The translations under genes were made by a program, and so were the position numbers. Source: CBDDCX01 sp965226925 (lineage in GTDB: Bacteria; Gemmatimonadota; Gemmatimonadetes; Longimicrobiales; Gaopeijiaceae). From it: 64,000 nucleotides of DNA. Of this stretch, positions 28,208 through 37,970 are shown one piece after another (position 1 is the first letter of the stretch; each line of letters starts with the position of its first letter). The notes below the pieces were generated by a model. That model ran no database searches and was not told the DNA's origin. It saw only the letters and a list, made by a program, of their open reading frames with translations. The stretch lies in contig CBDDEN010000011.1 of the NCBI GenBank assembly GCA_965226925.1, positions 310,001 through 374,000 of the forward strand. The letters are read 5' to 3'.

Positions 28208-29839
28208 ATGAGGGCGACTGCCGTTCCCGGTCCCATTCGAGAGCTGAGACGTGGTCGACAGCGCCCGCCGTCGGGTGCTTTCGGCCTGGTGATGTTATCG
28301 GTATGCCTTGCCGGCGTAGCACCCGGATCGGCCAGCACCCAGGAGGTCTCGGGGCCGCTCGTCCCGCCGGGGCGGCTCCGCTTCGAAGTCAGCACACTCT
28401 ACCTCTACTCCGACGCGAGGTTCGGGAGCCGGATCGACGATGAGACCCTGGTCGAAGAAGAGGAGCCACTCGGATTTGATTTCTCGGACGCGAGTGTGGG
28501 TGCGAGGCTGTTTCCGGGATTGGAGACCCTCGAGCAGGATCTGGCGACGGCCACGGGCGGCGCCGTGGAGCCCCTCATCCTCGGCTCGACCAGGGCGGTC
28601 GTCACGAACGACGCAGTCTACCTTCCCCTCCGCATCGATATCGGGATCTTCGACTGGCTGAGCGTCGGCGGCGTGGTCCCGTTCTCGCGCCGCCGAGCGG
28701 AGGTTGCTCGGGCATTCGACGGAAGTGGGGCCAACGCGGGGCTCACACCCTCCGTGACCAATCCTGGCGCAGTGGGCGACTTTCTCGGCGGGCTGTCCGT
28801 CGCGGAGGCGGCCCTCGCGAGCATGACGGACGACCTTTGTATGGCCGACCCGACCGCGTCGGGCTGCAGCGAGGCCTCTTCCCTTCTCGCGGACGGCCGC
28901 CTGTTTCGGCAAGCGCTCCTGCGTGCACTGGCCTCACAGGGTGTCTTTCCAATGGACGGCACGCCCACGGCCGCCGCCCTTCAGGCTCGCGTCCAGGCCC
29001 TGATGGATGCACACCAGGCGCTGGGCGTTTCCTACCCGGTAGCCGTGCCCATGGCAACGCAACCCCTCACGGACGAGGACTACGGGAATCTCGTGACCGA
29101 TCCGGGATACGGTGTGGTCGGCTCACCGTTCGAATCCTGGCGAAGCGCCTGGGAAATGGGCGATGCCGAACTCTACGCCAACGTTCGGTTGTGGGCTTCG
29201 GTCTCCGAGCCGAACCAGGATGGGGCGAGCACGAGTATCGTCGTCGGTGCTGGGGGCCTGGTACGCCTCGGTACGGGCCAGACGGACTTGTCCGACAACT
29301 TCGTCGATACAGGAAGCGGAGACGGCCAGCAGGACCTCGATCTGAGCCTGTTCACCGCGCTGACCAGGGGGCGCCTGGGGATCTGGGGGGAAGCGCGTTA
29401 CGGCGTCGCGGCCGCGACCACCGTGGTGCGCCGCGTTGCTGCCCCCGACCGGGTCTTCGCACCACATGCGTCGACCCAGGTGGTCCGCTGGACGCCGGGC
29501 AACTACTACCAGCTCCGACTGACTCCTCGCTTTCACCTCACCGATGAGATGGCGATCACCCTGGACTTCCGCGCCTACTCCAAGCAGGCGGACAACTACG
29601 AATCATTCGTCACCGAGGGGCCGGACCTCTTCGACGTCGAACTGCTCGAACGGGAGACGGAACGCAACGTGCTCGAAACCGGAATCGGGGTGATCTACTC
29701 CACCGTTCGGAGCGGTCGCGGTCGACCGATGGAAGCACGTTTCCTCTTTCAGAGGGGGGCATCGGGAAGTGGTGGAATGACGCCCAAGTCGCAACGCTTC
29801 GTGTTCGGGCTTCGGCTCTTCAAGGGTATCTGGAACTAG
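28208..29839 (+). CDS. Predicted outer-membrane beta-barrel protein
   Basis: The protein of about 543 residues has a basic N-terminus and a signal-like segment (GLVMLSVCLAGVAPGSAS). Alternating amphipathic strands run to a C-terminus ending in an aromatic-rich strand (FVFGLRLFKGIWN). Alternating beta-strand stretches such as ASTSIVVGAGGLVRLGTG and YQLRLTPRFHLTDEMAITLD support a barrel. A middle insert of 100 or so residues (CMADPTASGCSEAS) contains two cysteines. The start is uncertain: ATG 28208 or ATG 28292. I do not recognise a family. It is the only plus-strand gene between the tRNAs and the window end. Confidence 0.7.
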   Translation: MRATAVPGPIRELRRGRQRPPSGAFGLVMLSVCLAGVAPGSASTQEVSGPLVPPGRLRFEVSTLYLYSDARFGSRIDDETLVEEEEPLGFDFSDASVGARLFPGLETLEQDLATATGGAVEPLILGSTRAVVTNDAVYLPLRIDIGIFDWLSVGGVVPFSRRRAEVARAFDGSGANAGLTPSVTNPGAVGDFLGGLSVAEAALASMTDDLCMADPTASGCSEASSLLADGRLFRQALLRALASQGVFPMDGTPTAAALQARVQALMDAHQALGVSYPVAVPMATQPLTDEDYGNLVTDPGYGVVGSPFESWRSAWEMGDAELYANVRLWASVSEPNQDGASTSIVVGAGGLVRLGTGQTDLSDNFVDTGSGDGQQDLDLSLFTALTRGRLGIWGEARYGVAAATTVVRRVAAPDRVFAPHASTQVVRWTPGNYYQLRLTPRFHLTDEMAITLDFRAYSKQADNYESFVTEGPDLFDVELLERETERNVLETGIGVIYSTVRSGRGRPMEARFLFQRGASGSGGMTPKSQRFVFGLRLFKGIWN

Positions 29840-29854
29840 TGTCTTGTCACCAGC

Positions 29855-31519
29855 TCAGCCGGCCCCCAATAGCTCGCGGGCATGTACGCGCGAAGTCTCC
29901 GACTCAGGGTCCCCTCCGAGCATCCGGGCAATCTCACGAACCCGGGCCTCGCCTTGCAGGGTTTCGACACGGGTAGCCGCCAGACCGCCCCGCTCTTCCT
30001 TCTTCTCGACGAGCAAGTGGCTCCGGGCTCGCGACGCCAGCTGCGGTAGATGGGTGATCACGAACACTTGGTGATAACGAGCAACTTCCTGGAGCTTCGC
30101 CGCCACCAGCGTCGCCACCTGGCCGCCGATGCCCGCGTCGATCTCGTCGAAGACAAGAGTGGGAACCTCATCCACGCGGGCCAGAATCGCCTTTAGGGCG
30201 AGCATGACTCTCGAGAGCTCACCCCCGCTGGCCACCCGGCCGAGAGCCATGGGTTCGAAACCGGCGTTCACGGACACGAGGAACTCCACCCGCTCGGCGC
30301 CATGACTTCCAGTGGTAGGCAGGGCCTCTAGGGGAACCTGGAAAGTCGCCCCCGGAAGGCCCAGATCGGGCAAGAGTGCCTCGACCTCGGACTCGAGCAA
30401 CCGTGCGGCTTCCTGCCGTTTGGCAGTCAGCCTTCCGGCAGATGCAGCCAAGCCGGCCCGAGCCTCGTCGACCTCCCGCCGAAGGGCCGCCTCGTCCCAG
30501 CCGGCCCCCTCGAGCTCGCCCAATTCGGCGCTCAGCCGGGCGCGGGTGTCGACCACATCGGTCAGTTCCGGACCGTATTTCCGCTTGAGGCGGTGAACCA
30601 GGTCCAACCGCTCCCGCACCTCCTCGAGCCGGTCGGGGTCGTGCCGGACGTTGCCGGCGTAGTCGCCGAGTTCGCGCCCCACGTCGGCCAGGGAGTGATA
30701 GACCTCCTCCAAGGCGTCGTGCGGCCCCTCGAGTGAAGGATCCCACTCCTTGAGACGCGAGAGGGAGCTCAGCAGTCGCGAGACACGATCCGTGATGGCC
30801 TCATCGGCCCCGTAGAGCTCCTCGTGAATCGAGCTCGCCTCCCGAAGCAGTTCCTCCGAGTGTTCCAGCCGGCGGATCTCATCTTCCAGGGACTCGTCTT
30901 CCCCGACCTCGACTCCACCCTCTTCGATTTCCGTCAGTTGAAACCGGATGAAGTCGGCGCGACTCTCCAACTCGCGGCGTCGCTCCTCGAGCTCCGCGAG
31001 CCTTTTCTCGAGGCCGGCGAGGGTCTCGAACGCCTCCGCTACGGCGGCGGCATCCGGGTCGGCACAGCCGAAAGCATCGAGGATGCTGCGCTGAGCCTCC
31101 TGTCGCAGGAGGGTCTGGTGCTCGTGCTGACCGTGCAGGTCCACCAGCATCCGGCCGAGTTCTCCTACAACGCGGGCGGTCGTCGGCGAACCGTTCATCC
31201 AAGCTCGGTTCCTGCCTTCGGTCGCCACCTCCCTCCGGAGGATCAGCAAGCCGTCCTCGGCTTCCTGGCCGAGTTCGGCCAGACGCGCGAGGATCTCCGG
31301 TCGCCGGGACACGTCGAAGACGGCCTCGACCAGGGCACGGTCGGCGCCCACCCTCACGGTTCCGCTCGACGCACGCTCGCCCAACAGGAGCGAGAGTGCA
31401 CCCACGAGGATGGACTTCCCAGCTCCTGTCTCACCCGACAGCGCGCTCAGCCCGGGTCCCAGCTCCAGGGAGAGGTCGTCGATGACGGCGTAGTCGCGGA
31501 CACGGAGCTCGATCAGCAT
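29855..31519 (-). CDS. recN: DNA repair protein RecN
   Basis: This 554-residue SMC-like ATPase acts in double-strand-break repair. It shows Walker A GETGAGKSILVGAL near residue 29, long central coiled coils (LEKRLAELEERRRELESRAD), the ABC-type signature region ASGGELSRVMLALKAIL, and Walker B LVFDEIDAGIGGQVA. The length matches the family. It is the last gene of the long minus-strand series, 67 bp after nadK. Confidence 0.95.
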   Translation of the reverse strand: MLIELRVRDYAVIDDLSLELGPGLSALSGETGAGKSILVGALSLLLGERASSGTVRVGADRALVEAVFDVSRRPEILARLAELGQEAEDGLLILRREVATEGRNRAWMNGSPTTARVVGELGRMLVDLHGQHEHQTLLRQEAQRSILDAFGCADPDAAAVAEAFETLAGLEKRLAELEERRRELESRADFIRFQLTEIEEGGVEVGEDESLEDEIRRLEHSEELLREASSIHEELYGADEAITDRVSRLLSSLSRLKEWDPSLEGPHDALEEVYHSLADVGRELGDYAGNVRHDPDRLEEVRERLDLVHRLKRKYGPELTDVVDTRARLSAELGELEGAGWDEAALRREVDEARAGLAASAGRLTAKRQEAARLLESEVEALLPDLGLPGATFQVPLEALPTTGSHGAERVEFLVSVNAGFEPMALGRVASGGELSRVMLALKAILARVDEVPTLVFDEIDAGIGGQVATLVAAKLQEVARYHQVFVITHLPQLASRARSHLLVEKKEERGGLAATRVETLQGEARVREIARMLGGDPESETSRVHARELLGAG

Positions 31520-31586
31520 GAAGGGAAATCTACCAGGCTACCGTGAGCCCACTCAATGGCGCTTGGGGGCGCTGCACGTGCGCCAC

Positions 31587-32501
31587 TCAGCCTGAGGGGC
31601 GGGCGGCCCAGTTGAGCTTGCCCTGCAGGGTTCCGAAGAAGTTCTGGTCCGAGAAGCGGACCAACGGGATCTCGACGTCGGAGCGAGTGATCCGGACCTC
31701 GACACCCGGGTCGAGCTCGTGGGCCACCTGCCCATCCGCCGTCAAGACCAGGTCGTCCGCGCGGTCGAGAGGACTCACCGCGAGGACGTGGCTTCCGGGA
31801 ATGACCAGTGGGCGAACCGCGAGCGTGTGGGGACAAATGGGGGTGACGATAAGGCATTCGACCGACGGTACTACGATGGGACCACCCGCCGATAAGGAGT
31901 AGGCCGTGGACCCCGTCGGAGTCGACACGATGAGCCCATCTCCCGAGAAGCTGCCCATCTCCTGCCATTCTCCGGCCTCGCTCACCCTCAGGTCCAAGCG
32001 TGTGGTCCGAGCCACACCGCCCTTGTGGATCACGAAGTCGTTCCACGCCAACAGGACGTCGCCCCGCGATCCGTCTGGGCCAACCAGCCGGGCTTCCACC
32101 ATGAACCGGCGATCCAAGACGTAGTCGCCCTCGAGGATTCGAGCCAGGCGGTCTTCCATCTCCAGATGAGGAAACGCGGTGAGGAAGCCGAGGTGCCCGA
32201 TGTTGATACCCAGGACCGGAATCTCTCGCCCCGCGGCCAGACGTCCGGCTCTCAGCAGGGTCCCATCGCCGCCGAAGGCGATGAGAAAATCGACCGTCTC
32301 GTCTTCGAGATCCAACTCCTGGGCTCCCTCGGGAGCGTGAGCCAAGAGATGCGACTCGAAGTAGACGTCGAGGCCGTGCTCGTCTGCGAAGCGGACGAAG
32401 CGCTGAACGCAGTTCAGTAGGTCCGCGTGTGCAGAGCGTCCAAGGACCCCGATGCGTTTCAGCACGTTCCCGGGATTGGCCCGAACCGCGCGGCCGGTCA
32501 C
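31587..32501 (-). CDS. nadK: NAD kinase
   Basis: This 304-residue enzyme phosphorylates NAD to NADP. It has the GGDGTLLRAGR motif, the GHLGFLTAF segment and the diacylglycerol-kinase-like core (GDGLIVSTPTGSTAYSLSAG). The usual NE motif is NDFVIHKGG here (E to D), a mild variation. It starts at GTG 32501, overlapping the dxs TGA by 4 nt, so it is translationally coupled to dxs. Confidence 0.94.
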   Translation of the reverse strand: MTGRAVRANPGNVLKRIGVLGRSAHADLLNCVQRFVRFADEHGLDVYFESHLLAHAPEGAQELDLEDETVDFLIAFGGDGTLLRAGRLAAGREIPVLGINIGHLGFLTAFPHLEMEDRLARILEGDYVLDRRFMVEARLVGPDGSRGDVLLAWNDFVIHKGGVARTTRLDLRVSEAGEWQEMGSFSGDGLIVSTPTGSTAYSLSAGGPIVVPSVECLIVTPICPHTLAVRPLVIPGSHVLAVSPLDRADDLVLTADGQVAHELDPGVEVRITRSDVEIPLVRFSDQNFFGTLQGKLNWAARPSG

Positions 32502-34417
32502 GCACTCTCCACCGATGCGGCGGAAACCACGTCACCGAGCAGACGTCGCGCCTCGGTGACGATTCCTTCGGCGTCGAGTCCTAGTTCACGGAGAAGGACC
32601 CCCCGGGCGCCGTGCTCGACGAAGCGATCCGGAAGTCCGAGACAGCGCACCTGCACCTCGTGTCCCACGTTCAGTGCGTCGATCTCGCGTGCCATGCACG
32701 CTCCGAACCCGTTCAGGACAGCCCCTTCCTCGACCGTCAACACTTTGCCGTGTCCCTCGGCCACCTCCCGGAGTACGCCCCGGTCGTGAGGCTTCAGAAA
32801 GCGGCAGTTCACGACCGTGGCCTGAATCCCCCGGGCGGACAGTGCCTGGGCCGCTTCGAGCGCCGCCAGCACCATGGTGCCCGTCGCGAGGAGCGCGATG
32901 TCGTACCCACGCCGCAACACCTCCCAGGTCCCGTACTCCACGGCGGGAATCTCGCTGACATGCGGGACCTCCGCGGGAACGGCGTCCCTCGGCCATCGGA
33001 CGGAGAACGGCCCGTCCTCGTGTTCGACCCCGAGCCTCACCAGGGCAAGCATCTCCGCTCCGTCCTTGGGGGCGGTGACCGTCATGCCGGGCGTCAACAT
33101 CATATACGGGATGTCGAACGCCCCGTGATGGGTCGGGCCATCGGGTCCGGCGATGCCCGCGCGATCCATACAGAAGACCACAGGCAAATCCTGGAGCGCC
33201 ACGTCGTGAACGATGCTGTCGAATGCCCGTTGCAGGAATGTCGAGTAGATGCAGACGACCGGCCGGACGCCTTTCTGGGTCGCCATGCCGGCCGCGGCCG
33301 TGACGGCGTGACCTTCTGCGATGCCCACGTCGAAGAATCGATCCGGAAACGCCTGCCCGAAGAGATCCGTACTGGTGCCGTCGGGCATGCCGGCCGTGAT
33401 AGCCACGATCCGCTCGTCCAACTCACCGAGTTCCGTGAGGCCGCGTCCGAAGACCTTCTGATAGCGCGGAAGTCCACTGCTCTTACTCTTCGCCTCGCCC
33501 GAGATCTTGTCGAAGGGCGAAGCCGCATGCCACTTGTACGCGTTCTCCTCGGCCAGGGAGAACCCCTTCCCCTTCTGCGTGATGACGTGGACCAGCACGG
33601 GACCCTCGAGGCGACGCACCGCAGTGAGGGTGTCGACCAGAGAGTCGAGGTCGTGGCCGTCGACGGGGCCGATGTACCTGAAGCCCAATTCCTCGAAGAG
33701 CATGCCCGGTACAAAGAGTCCCTTCACGCTCTCCTCGGCTCGTCCGGCCGCCTTCCTCAGCGCACCCTCCGCACCACCCGGGCCTCGCGACAGAAGGTCC
33801 TTCACCTCCTCGCGGATCCGGTTGTAGACGGGGTGCGTAATCACCCCCGTCAGGTACTTGTTCATCGCTCCAACGTTCGGAGCAATCGAGTGATCGTTGT
33901 CGTTGAGCACGACGATGAGGTCACGATCGGTGTGGCCGGCGTTGTTGAGGGCCTCGTATGCCAAGCCACATCCCATGGCCCCGTCACCGATGACGGCGAC
34001 CACGCTGAAGTCGTCCCCCTTCAGATCCCGCGCGATCGCCGTGCCGAGGGCGGCGGAGATCGAGGTGGCGGCGTGTCCGGCGCCGAAGTGGTCGTACTCC
34101 GACTCGTCGCGGCGGAGGAACGGGGCCAGCCCGTCCTTTGTTCGGATGGTCGGCAGGCGCTCGTTCCGGCCGGTCAGGATCTTGTGGATATAACCCTGGT
34201 GGCCGGTGTCCCAGATCAGCTTGTCACGTGGCGTATCGAAGGCGTAGTGGAGAGCAACGGTGAGCTCGGCCACGCCCAGGCTTGCGCCGAAGTGGCCTCC
34301 GATCTTGGAGATCACGTCGATATGCCGATCTCGCGCGTCGCTGACCAACTCGTGCAATTCCGCCTTCGACAGTCTACGGATGTCCCCGGGGTCCCGAATT
34401 CGGTCTAGAAGGGTCAC
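32498..34417 (-). CDS. dxs: 1-deoxy-D-xylulose-5-phosphate synthase
   Basis: This 639-residue thiamine-diphosphate enzyme makes DXP from pyruvate and glyceraldehyde-3-phosphate, the first MEP-pathway step. The TPP site is GDGAMGCGLAYEALNNAG...NDNDHSI, and the transketolase pyrimidine domain has DVGIAEGHAVTAAAGMA and DRAGIAGPDGPTHHG. The C-terminal domain is complete (PDRFVEHGARGVLLRELGLD). Together with the prenyl synthase 118 bp upstream it forms an isoprenoid block. Confidence 0.96.
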   Translation of the reverse strand: MTLLDRIRDPGDIRRLSKAELHELVSDARDRHIDVISKIGGHFGASLGVAELTVALHYAFDTPRDKLIWDTGHQGYIHKILTGRNERLPTIRTKDGLAPFLRRDESEYDHFGAGHAATSISAALGTAIARDLKGDDFSVVAVIGDGAMGCGLAYEALNNAGHTDRDLIVVLNDNDHSIAPNVGAMNKYLTGVITHPVYNRIREEVKDLLSRGPGGAEGALRKAAGRAEESVKGLFVPGMLFEELGFRYIGPVDGHDLDSLVDTLTAVRRLEGPVLVHVITQKGKGFSLAEENAYKWHAASPFDKISGEAKSKSSGLPRYQKVFGRGLTELGELDERIVAITAGMPDGTSTDLFGQAFPDRFFDVGIAEGHAVTAAAGMATQKGVRPVVCIYSTFLQRAFDSIVHDVALQDLPVVFCMDRAGIAGPDGPTHHGAFDIPYMMLTPGMTVTAPKDGAEMLALVRLGVEHEDGPFSVRWPRDAVPAEVPHVSEIPAVEYGTWEVLRRGYDIALLATGTMVLAALEAAQALSARGIQATVVNCRFLKPHDRGVLREVAEGHGKVLTVEEGAVLNGFGACMAREIDALNVGHEVQVRCLGLPDRFVEHGARGVLLRELGLDAEGIVTEARRLLGDVVSAASVESA

Positions 34418-34535
34418 AGGATCAGCTCCTGGAGTTCACTTGGTCAGCCATATAACATAGCCCTCAACCTCGCCCGGGCACACGTGCTACACCGTTGCGG
34501 GATAAGTGTTTAAGACCGGACTCCACAACACCGCA

Positions 34536-35447
34536 CTACCGCTTCCGTTCCACCACGTAGTGAGCGAGAGCGATCAGCTCGGGAACGTCGATCGCCTCCG
34601 TCCGAAGGGCGTCCAAGGCCTCGTCTCGGAGCCCTCGGGCCCGTCGAAGAGCCTCCTCCACCCCGTGGAGGGACACATAAGTACTCTTCTCGAGGAGTCC
34701 GTCACTCGGCCTCTTCCCCAGCTCGGCCACCGAAGAGACCTCGTCGAGCACGTCATCGGTGATCTGGAAGGCAAGGCCGACGGCCCGCCCGTATCCACGC
34801 AATGCCGAGAGAAGCGACTCCGACGCCCCGGCGGCCAGTCCACCGATCACCAGTGAGGCCGTGAACAACGCCCCGGTCTTGCGTCGATGGAGGTCGTCCA
34901 ACTCGTCCGATGCCAACCGACGCCCCTCGGCAAGGAGGTCCAACCACTGACCGCCAACCATGCCACCTCCTCCCGCGGCACCATTGAGCTCGCGAACGAT
35001 GGTTCGGACGCGGTCGTCGTCACATCCCAACGCCCTGGAGGCACGGAGCGCCTGAATCGAGGCGGTCGGGATCAACGCGACCCCCCCGAGGATCGTCGCC
35101 TCTTCTCCGAAGAGCGTGTGAGGCGTCGGCCGACCGCGCCGAAGCCCCGCGTCGTCCATGCAGGGGAGATCGTCATGCATGAGCGAGTAGGCGTGGACGA
35201 GCTCCAGGGAGACCCCAAGATCGTAGGCCGCCGGTCCCAAGATCCCCCCGCAGCTGCGGTAAGCCACCACGCACAGAATTGGCCTGAGCCGCTTGCCTCC
35301 GCTGATCACGGCGTGTCCCACCGGATCGACGAGATCGGGCGAAATGTCACCGGCAAGGGAAGCGAGCGAGCGAGCGAGCGCCCGTTCCACTTCCTCTCGC
35401 TGGCGACGCAGGAACGTCTCCAAATCAAAGGGAGGCGCGTCAGTCAC
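34536..35447 (-). CDS. ispA: Polyprenyl (farnesyl/geranylgeranyl) diphosphate synthase
   Basis: This 303-residue trans-prenyltransferase has the first aspartate-rich motif HDDLPCMDDAGLRRGRPT, the insertion type typical of bacterial FPP/GGPP synthases. The second is FQITDDVLDEV, and GGKRLRP binds isopentenyl diphosphate. Chain length is not decidable by eye. It overlaps the xseB stop by 8 nt, as in many genomes where xseB and ispA adjoin. Confidence 0.93.
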   Translation of the reverse strand: MTDAPPFDLETFLRRQREEVERALARSLASLAGDISPDLVDPVGHAVISGGKRLRPILCVVAYRSCGGILGPAAYDLGVSLELVHAYSLMHDDLPCMDDAGLRRGRPTPHTLFGEEATILGGVALIPTASIQALRASRALGCDDDRVRTIVRELNGAAGGGGMVGGQWLDLLAEGRRLASDELDDLHRRKTGALFTASLVIGGLAAGASESLLSALRGYGRAVGLAFQITDDVLDEVSSVAELGKRPSDGLLEKSTYVSLHGVEEALRRARGLRDEALDALRTEAIDVPELIALAHYVVERKR

Positions 35448-35739
35448 CCCCTTCGCCCTCCCCGTCCGCCAAGGGTCGCATCGTCCGATTGTCCAGCGGC
35501 CCCAACAGCTCTTCGACTTTGAGCTCGGCGTTCTTCAGCGTGTCCTCGGCGCTGCGTACGTGTTCGACTCCTTCCTCGAAGAGCGCCAGGGCTGCGTCCA
35601 GTTCCAAGTCATCCGCCTCCAGGGATCGGACGATTTCCTCGAGGCGTCGGAGACGGTCCTCCAGAGAGGGAGCGCCTTCGGGAGGTCGATCGGGTACTGC
35701 GTCTGCCTGCGTCACGTTGGACGTCTCCTTGGTGTGCAT
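35440..35739 (-). CDS. xseB: Exodeoxyribonuclease VII small subunit
   Basis: This 99-residue helical protein has the family core SLEDRLRRLEEIVRSLEADD followed by LELDAALALFEEGVEHVRSAE. A variable acidic C-terminus follows. It forms the stalk of ExoVII with XseA, encoded 46 bp upstream. The N-terminal 20 or so residues are poorly conserved, so a GTG start around VTQADAV is possible. Confidence 0.92.
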   Translation of the reverse strand: MHTKETSNVTQADAVPDRPPEGAPSLEDRLRRLEEIVRSLEADDLELDAALALFEEGVEHVRSAEDTLKNAELKVEELLGPLDNRTMRPLADGEGEGGD

Positions 35740-35785
35740 CGATTTGCTGTGCGTCGATGGATCTCGACCGGTTCAATCGCTGCGA

Positions 35786-36997
35786 TCATGCCTTCCCTGC
35801 TCCATCGTTCTCCAGCGCCTCACAGGGCACCGTGCCGTCCGACACCCTAAGCGAGAAGCGCAAGCCAGGCCCCAGCTCGGCAGCCGTCCTGATGACTCGT
35901 CCCACTTCGTTCATGGGCAGGGCGTACCCACGAGCCAGCGTGCCCAACGGTGACAGCACGTCCATCTTGCCGGCGGCCTCCGATAGACGCGTTCTCCTGA
36001 GTGAGACGACACCTCGTATCGCGGCCTCCATCCGGTCCCCGGCCCTGCCCAGCACGTCCCTGCGTGGCCTGGCCAAATCCGACGCGGAGCGCTGCAACTG
36101 GCCCAACCGGACGAGGAGCGTCTCCCTCCGTCTGAGCGCCGCCCCCCGGAGCTCCCCACTCATGCGTACTCTCGTCGATGCAAGAACCTTGCCCAACGCT
36201 GAACCGTCCTGAACGGCGGCCTCGGCTCCTGCGGAAGGCGTGGGGGCGCGAAGGTCCGCCACGAGGTCCGCCACCGTAACGTCGATCTCGTGACCCACCG
36301 CCGAGATCACGGGGACCGGGCATTGGGCGATGGCCCGCGCCACGACCTCTTCGTTGAACGCCCACAGATCCTCCAGAGAGCCTCCTCCCCGGCCGACGAT
36401 CAAGAGGTCCGCGATCCCGCTTGCCCCCAAGACGTGAATCGCTTGGGCCACCTCGGCGCCCGCACCCTCTCCCTGAACGCGCGTGCCCCGAACGACCACC
36501 CGGGTCCAAGGGGCGCGACGTCGAATGACGGTGATGATGTCATGGAGAGCCGCACCGGTCAGAGACGTGACGACACCCACCGTGCCCGGAAAAGCGGGTA
36601 GAGCACGTTTGCGCTCGGGAGCCAGCAGTCCCTCGGCGTCGAGTTTCGCCCGCACGCGCTCGAATGCCAGCCGCCACAGGCCCTCCTCACCCTCGGCCTC
36701 CAAGCGACGCACGATGAGCTGGTATTCGCCTTTCGCCTCGTACAACGACAACCCACCGAACGCCCGGACGTTCATGCCTTGCTCTGGGTCGGTCGGGAGG
36801 ATATCCGCCTCCGTGCGGAACATGGCGCAGCGGATCTGGGCCTGCTCGTCCTTGAGCGTGAAGTAGCAGTGTCCGGACCGGGCCCGGGTCCAATTAGCCA
36901 CCTCGCCCGAGACCCACAGGCTCTCGATGCTCTCCTCGAGCAGGCGCGCTACCGCCCGATTGACCTGAGCGACACTCCAGACGCGCGGGGCGGTCAT
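35786..36997 (-). CDS. xseA: Exodeoxyribonuclease VII large subunit
   Basis: This 403-residue nuclease subunit has an N-terminal OB fold (SVAQVNRAVARLLEESIESL; LWVSGEVANWTRARSGHCYF). The catalytic region has GVVTSLTGAALHDIITVIRRR, LLIVGRGGGSLEDLWAFNEE and ISAVGHEIDVTVADLVAD. A helical C-terminus follows with the short LGTLARGYALPM segment. It degrades single-stranded DNA from both ends. It lies 33 bp behind folD. Confidence 0.94.
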   Translation of the reverse strand: MTAPRVWSVAQVNRAVARLLEESIESLWVSGEVANWTRARSGHCYFTLKDEQAQIRCAMFRTEADILPTDPEQGMNVRAFGGLSLYEAKGEYQLIVRRLEAEGEEGLWRLAFERVRAKLDAEGLLAPERKRALPAFPGTVGVVTSLTGAALHDIITVIRRRAPWTRVVVRGTRVQGEGAGAEVAQAIHVLGASGIADLLIVGRGGGSLEDLWAFNEEVVARAIAQCPVPVISAVGHEIDVTVADLVADLRAPTPSAGAEAAVQDGSALGKVLASTRVRMSGELRGAALRRRETLLVRLGQLQRSASDLARPRRDVLGRAGDRMEAAIRGVVSLRRTRLSEAAGKMDVLSPLGTLARGYALPMNEVGRVIRTAAELGPGLRFSLRVSDGTVPCEALENDGAGKA

Positions 36998-37030
36998 CCG
37001 ATTGCGGTCCCTCGCCGGGGGCCCTAGCCT

Positions 37031-37924
37031 CTAACCCTCGACGCCGGTCGACCGAACCGCGGCGTCCACCGTGTTCGAGAGGAGCATGGCTATCGTCATC
37101 GGCCCGACTCCGCCCGGCACGGGGCTGATGGCCGAAGCCACCTCCTTCGCCTCGTCGAACGCCACATCGCCAACCAGACGATAGCCGCGCTTGGTCGTGT
37201 CGTCGTCGACTCGGTTGACGCCGACGTCGATGACCACCGCTCCGGGTTTTACCATGTCGCCCTTGATGAACTCCGGCAGGCCGATGGCCACGATGAGGAT
37301 GTCGGCCTCCCGCGTCACGGCACCCAAGTCTGGTGTGCGACTATGGGCCACCGTAACGGTGGCGTTGCCCCCTGCTGCCTTCCGCAGGAGGAGCGAGGCC
37401 ATCGGACGGCCGACGATGTTGGACCGACCCACAACCACGGCGTGTTTCCCCGCCGGATCGTTTCCGCTGCGCATGAGCATCTCGATCACGGCCCGCGGGG
37501 TGCACGGCGTGAGCACATCCAGATCGCCGGTAGCCAACCGACCGACGTTGACGGGATGGAATCCATCCACGTCCTTCTCCGGGTCAATGGCCGACAGGAC
37601 TTTGGCTTCGTCGATCTGTTCGGGCAGCGGCAACTGCACCAGGATTCCGTGGATGTCGGGGTCGGCCTTCAGCCCCGCGACGATGCCGAGTAGTTCGTCC
37701 TCGGCGACCTCGGCCGGCAGCGTGATCTGCCGCGAGAGGATCCCCGCCTCGGTCGCGGCCTTGTTCTTCATGCCCACATAGACCTGACTGGCGAGATCCT
37801 CTCCGGCGAGCACTACGGCAAGCCCAGGAGTGAGGCCCGACTCCTTTAGTCTCGCGACGCGGTCCTCGAGCTCCATGCGGATGGATGCGGCGATTTCCTT
37901 GCCAGAAATGATGTCAGCGGACAA
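37031..37924 (-). CDS. folD: Methylenetetrahydrofolate dehydrogenase / cyclohydrolase
   Basis: This 297-residue bifunctional enzyme interconverts methylene- and formyl-tetrahydrofolate with NADP. It has the catalytic motif YVGMKNKAATEAGI (the YxxxK motif), ILVQLPLPEQID, and the C-terminal signatures VVGRSNIVGRPMASLLL and SPVPGGVGPMTIAMLL. Length is normal. Confidence 0.96.
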   Translation of the reverse strand: MSADIISGKEIAASIRMELEDRVARLKESGLTPGLAVVLAGEDLASQVYVGMKNKAATEAGILSRQITLPAEVAEDELLGIVAGLKADPDIHGILVQLPLPEQIDEAKVLSAIDPEKDVDGFHPVNVGRLATGDLDVLTPCTPRAVIEMLMRSGNDPAGKHAVVVGRSNIVGRPMASLLLRKAAGGNATVTVAHSRTPDLGAVTREADILIVAIGLPEFIKGDMVKPGAVVIDVGVNRVDDDTTKRGYRLVGDVAFDEAKEVASAISPVPGGVGPMTIAMLLSNTVDAAVRSTGVEG

Positions 37925-37970
37925 TTCGCTCTCCTACATGTGTCACTGGGCAGCCCGGACCGGGCGAGAC

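Noticed and set aside
32612..34408. 598-codon open frame on the plus strand opposite dxs
   Set aside because: It is the antisense shadow of a perfectly conserved dxs; composition is typical of reverse frames in GC-rich genes and no domain is visible.
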